In this document: one piece after another, positions 1-17,810 of the stretch
Layout: the number at the start of each line of letters is the position of its first letter
Numbering within the stretch: the first letter of the stretch is position 1
NCBI GenBank assembly: GCA_019802505.1
Contig: JAFMOC010000042.1
Coordinates: 675,001-739,000, forward strand
Length of the DNA: 64,000 nucleotides
Direction: 5' to 3'
Source of the DNA: Corydoras sp. C115
Taxonomy: Eukaryota; Chordata; Actinopteri; Siluriformes; Callichthyidae
Made by a program: the position numbers and the translations under genes
The notes under the pieces: model-generated
Database searches by the model: none
What the model was told of the DNA's origin: nothing
Seen by the model: the letters and a program-made list of their open reading frames with translations, nothing else

Positions 1-10
1 TTATTATTAT

Positions 11-357
11 GGGCGACTTAGTGGTTAGCACGTTCACCTCTCAGCACTAGGGATTCCCGGTTCAAATCCCCATCTGGGTGGAGTTTCCATGTTCTCCCCG
101 TGTCCGCGTGGGTTTCCTCCGGGTTCTTCGGTTTCCTCCCACAGTCCAAAAACATGGATCAATTAATTGAGTTCTCCAAATTGCCCCATGTACAGTGTGT
201 TTGTGTGCGTGTCTGTGTGTGAGTGTGTGCCCAGCAATAGATTGGCACCATGTCCTGGGTGTATCTGCCCAGCGCCCGAAACGTTCTCCCCTGAATGGGC
301 ATGGGGAACCCCCCGTGACCCTATTATAGGATAAAGTGGAAGATAATGAATGAATGA

Positions 358-359
<2 letters not shown>
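11..359 (+). mobile_element. tRNA-derived V-SINE-like element, near full length
   Basis: The head has a Pol III A box (gacttagtggttagcacg) and B box (ggttcaaatcc). The conserved central domain follows (ccgcgtgggtttcctccggg, acagtccaaaaacatggatc), then a body with cctgggtgtatctgcccagc and a tail ending agataatgaatgaatgaat. ATT repeats flank both ends (1-10 and 359-397), so it inserted into, or seeded, an (ATT)n tract. Confidence 0.85.

Positions 360-397
<38 letters not shown>
360..397. repeat. (TTA)n microsatellite
   Basis: About twelve uninterrupted TTA units directly follow the SINE tail. Confidence 0.9.
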
Positions 398-1347
398 TTA
401 GACACTAAAAGATTGTTCTGAAGGACTCTGATGCGAGAAACTTTGTTGTAGGTCTAGCCACACATAATGTGTTTTGCTGGGCAGGAAGAAAGGTGCTTTC
501 ACCCAGACTGTTGTGGCTGAGTAAAGGTAAAAGGTAATCTCTGTTTCCGACTTGGAAAGTAATTCAGGTGAGACTTGTTAATTTCTGTCTAGGCCAAAGC
601 CTCACTAGACTATTAGAAAGTCAACTAAGACAACACTGGCCTCATTCTGAAAGCCCCCCACCCCCTACAGGGTGTCTTATAGGAATACTGTTAGAGCTTA
701 ATGCTTAATAAAATTTGGACATTTGGACATGTTATTTTTATGTCACTTGTTTTGAAGACACTCATATTTAAATTTGCATTAAAAGTTTTTATGTATGAAT
801 TCATTTTATATTTGTCCTGCTTTGACTATACATGTGCCATATTATATACTATTATTTATATTATGAATACAAATAAGCACTTAAATAAGAATGTAAATTT
901 GCTCCTTATTAAAGATACACCAAGGTGTATTTAAAAAATGCATATGGAATGTTCATTATTTCATAACATTGTGCTGGGTTGCAGCAGTTTATATATAATA
1001 ATAATTTAATTGTGGATTTCACTGGATTGTTCTACCTGTGTGTAGTAAGGTTGCCTCTGTGGTGGTGCTAAATGAAATTAAATCGGGTGCAGCTAAGAAG
1101 TAAGTGCGGTGCTCTGGACAGCTGGCATGTCTGATCTCCTTAGTCGACTTTTAAATTGGTTTTAGCAGAGCTAACAAAGCTGATTATCTCTCCGCTTCCA
1201 AGTCCCACTAACCCCAACACTCAGGCAGCTGGGGGCCTTGGATGTGAACTCAACCACTGCCCAGTGCACACCCCTAACACACCCTTGCCTTTTCTCCTAT
1301 TCATCCTATTTCATTTTCCTTATTTACTCTTCTTAATTCTGATATTG

Positions 1348-1350
<3 letters not shown>
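398..1350. other. intergenic, nothing recognised
   Basis: AT-rich DNA without domains or repeat landmarks; the short open frame at 701-934 has no protein character. Confidence 0.5.
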
Positions 1351-1429
<79 letters not shown>

Positions 1430-1434
1430 TTTTT
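1351..1434. repeat. compound (CA)n-(TA)n-T(n) microsatellite
   Basis: (CA)n at 1351-1385 passes into (TA)n to about 1411 and a T-run to 1434. The minus-strand SINE tail begins immediately afterwards. Confidence 0.95.
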
Positions 1435-1435
1435 C

Positions 1436-1947
<512 letters not shown>

Positions 1948-1967
1948 TGTACAGTTTAACTCAATAT

Positions 1968-2088
1968 ACAGTCTAAACCACTAGCAACAAAAGTGAGTAC
2001 ATCCCTTAGTAAAAGTTCCTGAAGAGTCAATATTTTGTGTTGCCACCATTATTTTCCACTGCCTTAACTTTTCAATATATATATATAT

Positions 2089-2119
<31 letters not shown>
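1968..2119. mobile_element. Tc1-like transposon fragment ending in (TA)n
   Basis: The text ctaaaccactagcaacaaaa, gtgagtacatcccttagt and gtcaatattttgtgttgcca matches a fish Tc1-like family that I know from memory, here cut off after about 105 bases by an interrupted (TA)n tract (2074-2119). Confidence 0.6.
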
Positions 2120-5100
2120 TTGAGTGTGTAGTTATTTTAGTGTATTTGTATCGTCTGCCAGATGATAGTTAGGTAATAATACCCATTGTTGTACAGTTTT
2201 ACATTATCATGCAGCAGTTAAAATATATAATATGCATAGGCCACATGACAATAAAATTGGATGTCTTTTCACTGAGAAGGATGAGTCAGTTTGAATGAAT
2301 AAATAAAAAAAAAAAACTCAGGAGGGGGCAGCTAAGGAAGCGCTGGCATCAGCTGGACCATCCTATAAATTGCCTTTGAACAAAGGGGAACTGCCTCAAA
2401 GCAGGAAACAACATCAAAGACTTGGACAGTTCTCACCCATATGCAGACTGCATCACAACTGTAAAGCTTTTTTTGTGATGTCTGGACTGTCCGGAATAAG
2501 AGTGAAAGTACTTGTATCCTGTTCACTGAGCTCTCACTGTTGAGTTTTCTTTATGGTTGATTATGCACTTCTGGACATCACTGCTCACAAGCATTTGCAT
2601 GTGGAACATAGAAGTCAGCAACAGGATATTGCATATACATATATAGAGTATAACATTTATTTTATATCAAAAGATTCTACCAATCAAGTTATTTTGATTA
2701 GAGACACAAAAAATATTACTTTTTTCAGAACAAGTTCTAATATTTGCTTAGTTGCTTAGTAGCAGAACCACCGTGATTACAGTATAAAAAGGTATTGGGT
2801 GTTGTTGTTTTTGAATAGTATTACAAATATGTGCACAATATAAGGGTGATCCCCGACACTGTTATCAGATGATTAATTTACTTAGTCTCGTTTATTAAAC
2901 CCATTTAGTGTTAACAAGCCTCATTTTCTACCTCTTTCTGCTGGTTAACAGGTTTTGGTAAGGTTGATTAGAGTAAATACTAAAATATGCATTAAAGAAC
3001 AGACTTATTGTAATGTTGGGTCTGTGAGTGCAGTGTAAAAACATATACTGTTTCCCAAGCAGCGGACAAAAACATTAATATTAATAAATCAAATGCATAC
3101 AACAAACTAAAAAAGACCTCACATGGAACTGGGCTCAATTGCAAATAATTACCTCTGGCTTGCAGAGATCCATACAGGCTTAAATTGGGAGAACCGGCAC
3201 CAGTTTCTTAACACAAAAAAAGGTACAATTAACACAAGCTGACAGTCAATTAACTAAAGAGGCATGGACAAAGGAACACGCTAAACAAACTCAAAATCCC
3301 AGGTACGGTGCGGACGATACCTGTGACACTTATATTTTTTTAAAGTCGTATAAATGTATATAAAATTATTTGCTAAAACAATCACACGGAGCAACTGTCA
3401 ACAGACATTATGTAAGTTATCTTTTGGCCTTCTTACACAACACATTTCACATAATTTCACTTTCTGTTTATATTAAATATTGTAATTGCATGGTGGATTA
3501 TGTTTGATTTCTTATGTTTAATTATATATTTGAATTGATTATTCAAATACACAAGTACAAACAGTTTCATAGGTTGGACCTCTGACAGGTTCTAAAGATT
3601 TCGGGCAAAATGATCTTGATGGATCGCCATACCATGAGGGGTCTTACATCCTTATACACCTTGTTGGACAAGCACTCAAAAATCTGGTGCTAAAAATCTC
3701 CAGATGCTCAGCAGTTTCTGGGACAGTATTTTATTGTGCCAATTAAAAACCCACACTCATTTCCTAGGCTGTAAATTACACGCTGTTATGCATAGATCAT
3801 AACACTATTTTTGCCCATGTGCCGATGTATTGGCATGCTGTTAATACCTTGTAGGTCCATCAGGTTGATGGCTTTGCAAGCAGTTAATCATTTGAAATGT
3901 GGCCAAGGATGAGGCTGAGTGGAGTTCACAGTTTGATCCCAAACATTAACGCTGCCAGTGTGCTCCCAGCATGTGAAACAGTAGTTCTGGATATATTGGT
4001 TATGCAAACTGCTAAATCCTGGCAGACAAGTTTTTGATAACTTGTCAATGATATAGATCTGGAATCTAGAATGCAATTGGATCTATTGGCTAGTGGAGCT
4101 GATTGGCCATTCCCACCTTATTTTAGTCTTTGCATTGTGAGTAGAAATTATATACAGATTTGGTGCCTCAGAAACACCACCTTGCACAGCATAGATTTGC
4201 ACAGTGACAGATTTGCATACATGTATTATAACTCAGTTTTTGTTATTTGGGAAAGTGGTAGTGTAGAACACAGGATGTTCAGGACAGGGTGAGAGAGAGG
4301 ATAAGAGAAGAGAAGAGAAGATATCTGCTGTGTTTATGCTATATTATTACATTTTTTGATTAAAGCAGCTTACACATGCATATGTCTATGTCTATGGCTA
4401 TCACATAAACTGCACAGGCATAAGAACTGAAACAGCCTTACTGCACAGTTCTTCATGTGTACACAAAGATTTTCGGACAGATTTTTGGACAGCAAGCCAA
4501 GTAAAGTAGAAAATAAAGTATGATGACAGACAAATTACACATAACCATACATATTTGGAAAGCCATATAGCTCACATCATTATTTATCAGGGCATCCAGC
4601 TACACCTGAGATTTTAAATTGCCAATTTGCACTTAAGTTGCCAGATGTACAATTTGCACATTGCCATAAATATTAGGACAGTCAATCTGCTTGATCCCAT
4701 TTACTTTGGAACAGCCAAACTGCTTACAGACCACCCATTTTTGAGATCATGCAAATTAACCTCCAAACATTAATTATGAAAAATTGATGTACATTTATTC
4801 AATTAAATGTGTGTCCTGTGGTGATCCTTATACTCAAATCAAATGATAAATTATATAAAATTGTATATCTTACAGTGGCAGGCCTTGCATTTCACATGAG
4901 GTCTTCAATAATGCTCCATCTGAATGAATCCACCAGACAATAACTAGTTATAAATATATAAACATCTAATTATCCAGTAAAGAGCTGGTGCATCACAGAA
5001 ACATAACTCATTAGGACTGGAGCACAAAAGCGTTGGGGGAGAAAGCAGAGCAGTCAGCATGGACACGACTACGCCTGATGAACGTGTGTGCCCTTTATAA

Positions 5101-5389
5101 GCTGCAGAGATAGACTACGAGCTGCTGGGATGCGGGTGACTGGCAGATACCAAACATGTGTGTTTTAACAAATGAAAAATAATGTGTAATAGAGCCTGAG
5201 CCTGTAAAATCCTGTGATATATATAGTCATGGACAAATTATAATTAACATCATTCTGTGGTTCAGATATTTTTAGGCCTTTAGAGAAGAAGGCCCTGACG
5301 GCCCGCTACTGATAGCTTATTATATTAATAACTCATTTTTCTGTGCTTGTTGTAAGTATTTTTTTCTACTTTTGTATATATAAACACCA
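2120..5389. other. intergenic, mostly unrecognised
   Basis: AT-rich DNA. I note a purine-rich stretch (agagagaggataagagaag) near 4290-4322, a possible diverged LTR-like phrase near 3215-3330 (caaactcaaaatcccaggta), and a segment at about 5030-5165 related to 41690-41830. No gene is supported. Confidence 0.45.
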
Positions 5390-5404
5390 CTAATGGGGCA
5401 TCTG

Positions 5405-5470
5405 TAAAAACTGCAATTTCCCGCCAGGGATTAATATAGTATTCTCATTCTGATGATTCTGATTTCAATC
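5405..5470 (+). mobile_element. possible LINE 3' tail
   Basis: The phrase ttcccgccagggattaatat, followed by repeated attctgat units, resembles the 3' ends of fish non-LTR retrotransposons (ggggattaataaagtat followed by a short repeat). A clearer relative is at 38970-39025. Only the terminal piece is present. Confidence 0.35.
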
Positions 5471-7974
5471 AATATATAAAATCATTATATCCTGTTACTA
5501 TCATATAAAAAAAAAACTGGATGCCTAAAAAAACACCAGAAGCATGTGATAACCAGGCTGTCCTTCCAAACTGGATAAACAAATCCCTAAAACCCTGATC
5601 CAGATGTTAACGTGAGAGCAAAGCCAAATTTAAAGCACCTAATATGACTGAATTTGTTTGATCTCTGCAACTATACAAATTTTGCGCAAAATTAGCCTTT
5701 AAATTAGAACTGCAATGAACAGGCTCCACCTAAAATGAGACAGTATTTCTTTCATAGCTGTGCAGATGGTGTGGTAAAATCTGTAAACCTGAAAAAATAG
5801 TTCTTTAATGTATTTAGATTTAAGGAACACTGTATTAACTCGATTTAAGGCAGTCAACACCACCAAAAACTTGGCTTTAATTTAAGAGGTTATATGATGA
5901 CCCAAACATATAATTGTGTGACTCATTGTTTTTTAAATTTTCTCACCTATTTATGACAGATCAGAAATCTTTCATTTTGCTTCTTTATGGCAAAGCTTGT
6001 GCCTGAAGGTACAAATTACAGCAGGACTTATCTAACTGAAATGTGTCTGCAAATGATTAGCCAATCAGAAAGCTTCTGAAAGAGGAAGCAAGCCAATTAT
6101 TAGGAATTAAAGGAAAAGATCAGGTTCTGTCATCTTGCTTTGCAGTTAAAGACACTGATGAGTGCTGAGATCCTAAATGTGGTTCAGATGAACATGTGTT
6201 TATTCTTTGCTGTGCTGGATGTAAAACGTTGATGCTTTTGGGAACAGACAGGCAGAGATCACTCGGGTAAATGTAAATATTGCCAGTGACCAATTCAGCA
6301 CTCTCTTTATAGAAACAAGTTGCGAACAAAAAAACGAGCTCTGTCAGAAAACAGACAGATTTTGTGATTCTGTTGTTTAGTCAGAGATCTCTGGTTTACT
6401 GAAAGGCAACAGGATATCCGTCAGCATCAGGAAGGACACAGCTAATCAGGAAAACCACAGGCCTCTTAAGTGGGCTTTTCCACACACTGCCCTTTCATAC
6501 CAGATTGATCTCTATCTGATGGAGGCAAGGGCTAATCATGAGTTTGTCTACTTACAGAGTATAAATAAATTGCAAGACTTCCCTTAATGCTTTATCAGAT
6601 ATAGCATTTTGTTAGCTCAAAGCGATAGCAATTAATCCAATAAAAGTTATTTCCTTCTCACCACCTTTTTAGGCATAGTGGGCCGTTCTGCTTAAGGTCT
6701 GACTTCACATTAATCCTTTGATCATTTGTTTGCTGCATGTGTGAGCAGGATTCACAGTCTAGCCACCTAATTACATGACTTACATGGTAATCATTAGGTC
6801 CCAGGACCAAGTAGCCTTTTTGGTGATTTGTTATTTAGACAAATAATAAACATTTTATTTATTCCATTAAAAAATTGTGCCCTTTGATATTATTTACATT
6901 ATTCTTTTGTTCTCAGTAGCATTTAAATTTCACTTTTGATATATATTTGGAGGATTTGTAACATTATTGTGACTATATTAAGGGGCCAGAGAATAAAGTG
7001 CTGATTATCATTATTTGACTATTATCATTATTACAATTATTCTGCTTCTTCTTTCTCCACCTTCTCTTACTCTATATCAGCTAGTCATTTTCTTTAAATT
7101 GTGCATTGAAATGTGCTTTATTAAAACTGTCTGCACAGCCAATCTCAGCCCTATGAGCTCAGCCCAAGTCATTCAATATCCATAGTAGGTGGAGCTTATT
7201 TACATGAAAAGATGTTAGCTTAAAAGAAAACTAAACGTTTTACATAAATTCAGACAGGAGTCTTATTAAAATGACAAAAGCTTTTTTTTCTCACTCTATG
7301 TTCTTCACAGGGGGCACTATAGTATAGCATTTAACCTCCTATGCAATATCTCATAAATCATAACACACAACACAAATTGTTTTTTTGCACTTCTACAATG
7401 AATGCTTATATCAGAGTTACAATCAAGTAATTAGAACATTGCAGACTGTACATGGATTTTTTAAAATATCTTTCAACATAATATTAAAAGAATGAGCAGT
7501 ATGAAAGTATGCCTACATAAAAAAAAAAAAAATAAATAAAAATTGGAAATAATATGTCGAGGAGAGGTACACCAATACATAGTAAAGGTCTATTCAGAAA
7601 TTGTATTTAAGGAAATTGACTCATGAATATTTAATTCAAACTATCAAAAGTTAAATATTTAAATGTGGCATTCAATTTTGTAATATGCTCATCTTTGGAA
7701 AGGTGCAGGGAAAGGGGTGGTGTTAACCTCAAATTTCTGAAGTTTAAAAATAAATATTGTACACTGCATAAATACTGCTTAAAATGCAGTATTAAAATTT
7801 AGACCTTTTATCTATCATATTGGCCACTTAATTGGCATTTGATGATTTTACCTGGACCGAGCTAATGTGTTCTTATCTGTAGAGAGTTTTTTTTTACAAA
7901 CTTCAAATGTTCAAATTTGTAGTGAGAGTACAACAAAATTTCCATCTTCCATAAAGACTTCAGGTCCTATATTT
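5471..7974. other. intergenic, nothing recognised
   Basis: Unique AT-rich DNA with short A-runs (7519-7545); no gene or repeat family is supported. Confidence 0.5.
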
Positions 7975-8560
7975 GTGATCTTTAGCTAGCCATCAGGCAC
8001 AAAATCCATGTTTTAATTGTTTTAATTATTCATGAGTGTGTTTTGGTCATAAAATGCAATAAACCAATCAGCGTGTCGCTTGCCATGCTTTTTAAGAGCC
8101 GGGTGTGGTCTAACTTTGGGAGATTTTCGATTTAATGGAACAGCTACCCGGACTCAATGTGCTGGCCTATGAGTTATTCCATTTTTCTGCGAACACATTA
8201 TAGTGTTTATATAAATCTGTTGGCAATTTACTGTCAAGATAGCATTAAACATTTGACTGTTGAAGCCCAACTGGTTTGTTTTCGGTCAGTGGCGTGTATA
8301 TTGTGTATTCCGTTATTAACAATATGCTAGAAATTTACCTAAACACATCTCATTTAGAGATGACCAGGCCCATCACCATGGATACATTTGAAAGCGCTGT
8401 TGCTATTCAACTGATGCAGGTGCAGGGCGTAAAAATTGGTCTGTTGGTGGGGTGTAAGATAGTAATGAGCATCATGGTGCAACTTGCACGGTTGCATTGA
8501 TACACTTGATGCACTGTACAATAGTGTACAACCACAAACACTAAGCTACATTTTACTGTA
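7975..8560. repeat. possible diverged interspersed repeat
   Basis: Phrases such as aatgcaataaaccaatcagc, tttttaagagccgggtgtgg and gttgcattgatacacttgatg recall a dispersed fish repeat. The recognition is from memory, no terminal repeats are visible, and the class is unknown. Confidence 0.3.
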
Positions 8561-8608
8561 ATACTGCAGCCTATGAACAATATTATAATCTGAATAAATA
8601 CATAGGTG

Positions 8609-8713
8609 CCCAGCGATAGATTGGCGCTCTGTCCTGGGTGTATCTGCCGAGCGCCTGAAATGTCCCCCCCCCGCAACCCTAATATAGATGAAGTGGAAGA
8701 TAATGAATGAATG
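8609..8713 (+). mobile_element. 5'-truncated V-SINE-like element with 16-bp TSD
   Basis: Only the last ~105 bases of the SINE are present (from cccagcgatagattggcgct to the ATGA tail). The 16-mer aataaatacataggtg occurs at 8593-8608 and again at 8714-8729, a perfect target-site duplication. Confidence 0.9.
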
Positions 8714-8729
8714 AATAAATACATAGGTG

Positions 8730-9643
8730 TTCACCTAACCACTATTGTTCATTTGGCACCAAACATATTTATAATGAAGTTGTTTTAACCTCAATTCTGT
8801 GTCATTATATCATTATGCATGTCATTATGTCGTATAAAATTGGATCAAAGTCATACTAGGTTTGGGATTTGCCCTCCTAACCCATCCTCACAGGTAGTGT
8901 TTGAGGCTGGAGAGGCTAAACAGGGTATGGGGCACAGTCAAGGCTTGCCACATCAACACATACATCAACACATTTATTTATTTATTTATTTTTATTATTA
9001 ACATAAGGAGTGCATACATTCTAAGGCATGTTTCATACACCTTAAGATTTTGTTTTTCATGTAAAGATCTTGTGCCTTCTGAGCTATTGCTGGTCTACTT
9101 GTAAGAATGGGATATCACCTGAGGTATTTATGTATTGTTTTTATCGCGACCGTTTTAATAAACTTTACTATTTCATTTGGTCTCCTGTGGTGTTCTGTCT
9201 GATGTGGTTGGGTCCGCGGTTCTCCAGAGTCAACCACCATGTCATCCCCTAACAATGAAGCATTGAAGGTTTTATCACATGGCTTTTTCTGAATGTAAAT
9301 AAATCATAGCTCTAACAAGCCAAGTTTGAGACTTTAGTGACTGTTATATGAAAGCTCAAATTTCTTACTCAAACATTTGCATAGTTCTCCTTTACTTTTT
9401 AGTATACTAAAATGTGTAGAACCAAATGAATGCATTAATCTTACTGAAAATGTATAACAGATGATTGGCATTGTTTTATTAGTGGTCTATTTCAAACAAC
9501 TGAAAAAAGGTTTTACAATAAATACAAAATGTTACTAATAATATAAAATAGTACTGTCATATTACTGTTAAAATGAATGAGGATGCAAAACAGGATTTCA
9601 TAATCTCACAGTAACAGGCTTTAATTACAGGCTGCATTATAAT
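8730..9643. other. intergenic; possible LTR end near 9060-9255
   Basis: Mostly unrecognised DNA. Around 9140-9255 a phrase with an AATAAA, then tttggtctcctgtggtgttc and gggtccgcggttctcc, looks like the end of a solo LTR, but no partner LTR or coding remnant is seen. Confidence 0.3.
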
Positions 9644-9951
9644 CTTATCTCATTATCTTCTGCTTAATCCTCTGATAGGGTCGCACAGGGAATTCCTCAT
9701 GCCCACCCAGAGGAGAGCATTTCAGGCACTGGGCAGATACACCCAGAACAGGGACCCAATCTATCACTGAGCACACGATTACTCACACAAATACACTACA
9801 TGGGGGTTTTTGTGGGAAAAAAGTGGAGAACCCAGAGAAAGCACACACAGATATAGGAAAAACATGGAAACTCCAACCAGATCGGGATTCGAACCTGGAT
9901 CTCCAACGCTGAGAGGCAAACGTGCTAACTACTACACCTCCATGTCGCCCC
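9644..9951 (-). mobile_element. diverged V-SINE-like element with TSD
   Basis: A complete but mutated minus-strand copy. The 12-mer ctgcattataat at 9632-9643 is repeated at 9952-9963. It is the most divergent near-complete copy, so it is probably old. Confidence 0.85.
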
Positions 9952-10137
9952 CTGCATTATAATAATCATTTTAAATGCAACTGTTTGCTGGTGTCAGCTG
10001 TCACCTCACGTTCCTGCTGCTTCTGATTTATTCTTTAACGGTATAAGATTTTCAGCTTATAAAAGCTGCACACGTTCATCAGTGGAGCCACCAGCAGGTG
10101 CATTAGGATCAATGTCAATCAACACTGTTTCAGCCAA

Positions 10138-14107
<3,970 letters not shown>

Positions 14108-14245
14108 TGTTTTCCCCATGTCCGAGTGGGTTTTTTTCCGGGTTCTCTGGTTTCCTCCCACACTCCAAAGACATGAATTCAAGGTAAATTGAATGCTTTA
14201 AATTTCCCCATACAGAGTGTTTGCTTTTGTGTGTGTTTGTGCTGT
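14108..14245 (+). mobile_element. V-SINE-like fragment (central domain)
   Basis: This covers tttccccatgtccgagtggg through cctcccacactccaaagaca to the GT-rich linker. Head and tail are missing. Confidence 0.7.
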
Positions 14246-17056
14246 TCCATTTAAGATGACATCAGTGTCTTTTCTGCATAAATAAATAAGATTATACGCA
14301 GTCATTACATTACTCATCACATGGTCAGATGTGAATAGGCCTTGTGACCAGAGCAGCTCTGATAGGCTCTGCTGCATCCGTTGTTCTCTCATTCATGTTT
14401 AGTGGCCAGGAACATTATTCTTGCTTTATTAAAAAGTCACAAGACATTTTTTTTACTCTTTACTCTATACTTTTGTCTACAATAAAAGAGCATTGAATTA
14501 GAGCTACACTAGAAGCACAATGAACTGGAAACATTTGCAAACATTACATTTTCTAGTCATTTACTTTGACAGCTCAGTTTTTCCTGTAAAAGACTTATTA
14601 TAAACATTTACATTTTTGAGCAACAAGTGAGTCATTGTTTATTTTGCAGCAGTTTGCACAAGTCATTTATTCAAGCATTTTCTAATATGTTATTGCATTT
14701 TTAAAAAATACTCAAATATAAATGTGGTTTAAATATTTAAAACAATTATGAATGCACTGACAAACTGCTTATAAAAAATATTTTTACAAGGCTTATAAAT
14801 TATTCTTTATTTTCATTGGTTTACATGCTGATTCACTCTAACAGGACAGGATTCATAATCCATTCAGGATTGCACAAAGTAACAAAGTAATTAGTGTATA
14901 AAAAGTCCTCATCAGTTTACCTAATGCTGGACTCTTGGGTTATGAATAGAAAATGCCTATAAACACAACTAATAAAATGCTTTTGCATTGTGAGATATTT
15001 TCAATTTGCCATTTCTGAAATAGTAATAATTCCATTTATAAAACTAATCCCTAAGTATAGAAATGTATAAGTTGTATTAATTAATTTATGTGCTAGAACT
15101 GCAATGTGCAATTGTCACAGCATAAATTAACCTATTAATTCACTAGAATTTTACTGCCATTTTGCACACCTCAAACAGAGGACATGCTTCGGGAAAGCAT
15201 TATTAAATAGTATTCACATCAGAAAAAACTCTCTCTTACATGGATAGACAGAACATATTATAGTTTGACTAAGTCAGTTATTTAGGCCATGCAGGAAATC
15301 TTTGTAAAGTCCTAAATAGTGCTACCAGGCTGCTAGAGCTCCACAGGCACACTTGGTAGTGGGTAATAGATGGGAAACCTCACCAGGGTTCTTCACAATC
15401 AGAAAACTTCAGTGGGGTTAGGGGCCCTTGTTCTTGGTTTGGGTCCAGATAGTACATTGCCCACTGACTGGAAGACCCACAATACAGATACAATTCCATT
15501 GCACTTTTCAGGAGCCTAGGGTCCTTTGAAGAACAGTTCAAAATTTCAACAGTATGATAAGTGATCACTTGATCGATGCCCGATTTAAGTTCTCTGGGCC
15601 TAGGGCGAATAAGAAGAAGGGGGCATTGGTCAAAGGCAAGACCTCTTTGGGCATGTTGGGCAGATAATGTATTTTTAAGGAGTGATGAACTCCTTAGATG
15701 TGCTCAGTGGAGCCCAACATGAGTGCACTAGGGTTATAGATGGCAAGCACTGGCAAGCCGGCAGAAATAAGAACTCAACAAGGTATCAAAAATGAGAATG
15801 TAGTATGAGAATCCTCAGTAAAAGGACAGTTAACTAAACTAAAATTAAAAAGGCAAACATTATGGAATGAATGGGAAGAGAAGGACATAAGTCTATAGAC
15901 AATTTGGAAGATCTTATGACATCATGGCCAAAAGCCTATCCAGAATTGCCAGCCGGCACACCTTCATTTTTTAATTTAGAGAACAAAGGAGGGGCTGAAT
16001 GCAGGAGCCACTAAAGCAGGGCCCTGCTATAGCCAGTCTTTAGTTGTTGATGTCACGATAGGGGCATGCAAGGGCATATCACAAAACAAGGCTAACTACC
16101 ATTTCCAAGTATAAATATGCATTTAATAAAGAAGTCAAACAAGACTGAAGCAAATAAGCAAAGCTCTAAGAACATAACTACATGGTTACTGGAAAAGCAA
16201 AAAAAAAAAAAAAAAGCTTTGGCAAACAGGGAGAGAACTGACAGGCAAACAAGCATGAAATGGTCTTACCATGGGCAAGAAGCAAAAGAGGTAAAAATGA
16301 CAAAATGAACCAAAGAAGCTGGAATAACAAAAAACTAACCATGTTAGGCAAGCATGCAGAGTGGGTTTCATTATTTAAATTCTGGTAGCATGTTGTTCAC
16401 AAAGCAAAAAATTTCACCCTTTACCCTTTGAGGAGTAAAAGTATAAATGTTACACACATATTAAAGATTAACTCTCTCTATATGAAATGTTAAGTTAGCC
16501 ACCTGTAGAATTAAAGTGTAGTTTTTAGGTGCCTTATCACAGTAAAATGAAACTCAGATAAAAGTATTATATTCACAATAGTTAGACTGTGCACATTTTC
16601 AACAGGGTTTTGCACCATAGGTATACGATTTTGACAACATTTGTGTAATTAATCATTTATTTCTACTTTTCTTGTGCTTATTGAAAAGTCTTTGCCCAAT
16701 TTGACATTTACAATTATGATCACTGAAAGGAACCATATGCATCATATGCCTTATGAAACAAAGCCTGCATGTCACCAACTGAGCCACAGGAAGCTTGGGG
16801 TCAGCCCCTCACTCATTGGTCCAAAATAGTGGATTATGTGCTTGAAATGTTAGGGGGTCTTAACCTTGATGACCTTTCTCATCCCAAGCCCAATAAGTGC
16901 TGCCTCAGTGGTAGTAACAGAATAGTTAAACATATGTCAAGGGTAATCAAGGTCCACATGCACCTGACCTGATATAATCCTCTTTGAAAGTTCCTTCAAC
17001 TGTTTACTGTTGTTTGTAAGGACTACACCAGTAAATTGTGGTTCCCATGGAGGAAA
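14246..17056. other. intergenic, nothing recognised
   Basis: AT-rich DNA; an A-run at 16200-16215. Short open frames lack domains. Confidence 0.5.
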
Positions 17057-17395
17057 TTGTGGTAACACCGAAATCTGGAATTCATAATGCATTATTAACA
17101 CATTATTAACACATTATGATTTATAATACTTGTCATAAGCCATTTTAATATCCATAGATGTACATTAATACATTAATAAAGTGTTACATTGACATAATGC
17201 ACTATAAAAAATATATAACTTTTCATCAACTTATTATATACATTTATTATGAACATCTATGTACATTAACAACGGCCTATGACAAATGTTATAAGGCATA
17301 AAAAAATACTTTAAAAAATAAATTCTAATAAAAAAAGCTTTACAAATGCACTTAATGCATCATGTTTAACAAATTTATAGAAAGTGTTACCACAA
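17057..17395. mobile_element. MITE with 12-bp terminal inverted repeats
   Basis: The termini are ttgtggtaacac (17057-17068) and its exact reverse complement gtgttaccacaa (17384-17395). The AT-rich interior has repeated acattattaac units and no coding capacity. The ends resemble a fish MITE family that I know by its gtgttacca termini; the superfamily is not determined. Confidence 0.65.
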
Positions 17396-17668
17396 TTGTT
17401 TATTGGATTTATTATTACCAAATAAAATGCTTCATTAATTTAAGAGGACTAGAATTTTTTTTAAATAAACTTCTGCCCATCAACCCAAATTTCTTCACCA
17501 AATTTTAAAAACCTCAACCATTATTTACTCTGAAATGAACAATAGGATGTTCTAACAGGACAAAAAATGTAAATATGTTTTAAATAAAAATTTATTTAGT
17601 AGACATGCATTGTGAAATTTTTATTTGTTTTACTCTTAAGGAACAAGTAAAATCAGCTCAATCAAAAT

Positions 17669-17799
17669 CCATTCATTCATTATCTTCCGCTTTATCCTAT
17701 ATTAGGGTCGCGGTGGGATTCCCCATGCCCATCCAGGGGAGAATGCCTCGGGCGCTGGGCAGATACACCCAGGACAGGGCGCCAATCCATCGCTGGGCA
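17669..17799 (-). mobile_element. 5'-truncated V-SINE-like element with TSD
   Basis: This 131-bp copy keeps only the 3' part. The 11-mer tcaatcaaaat at 17658-17668 recurs at 17800-17810. Confidence 0.88.
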
Positions 17800-17810
17800 T
17801 CAATCAAAAT

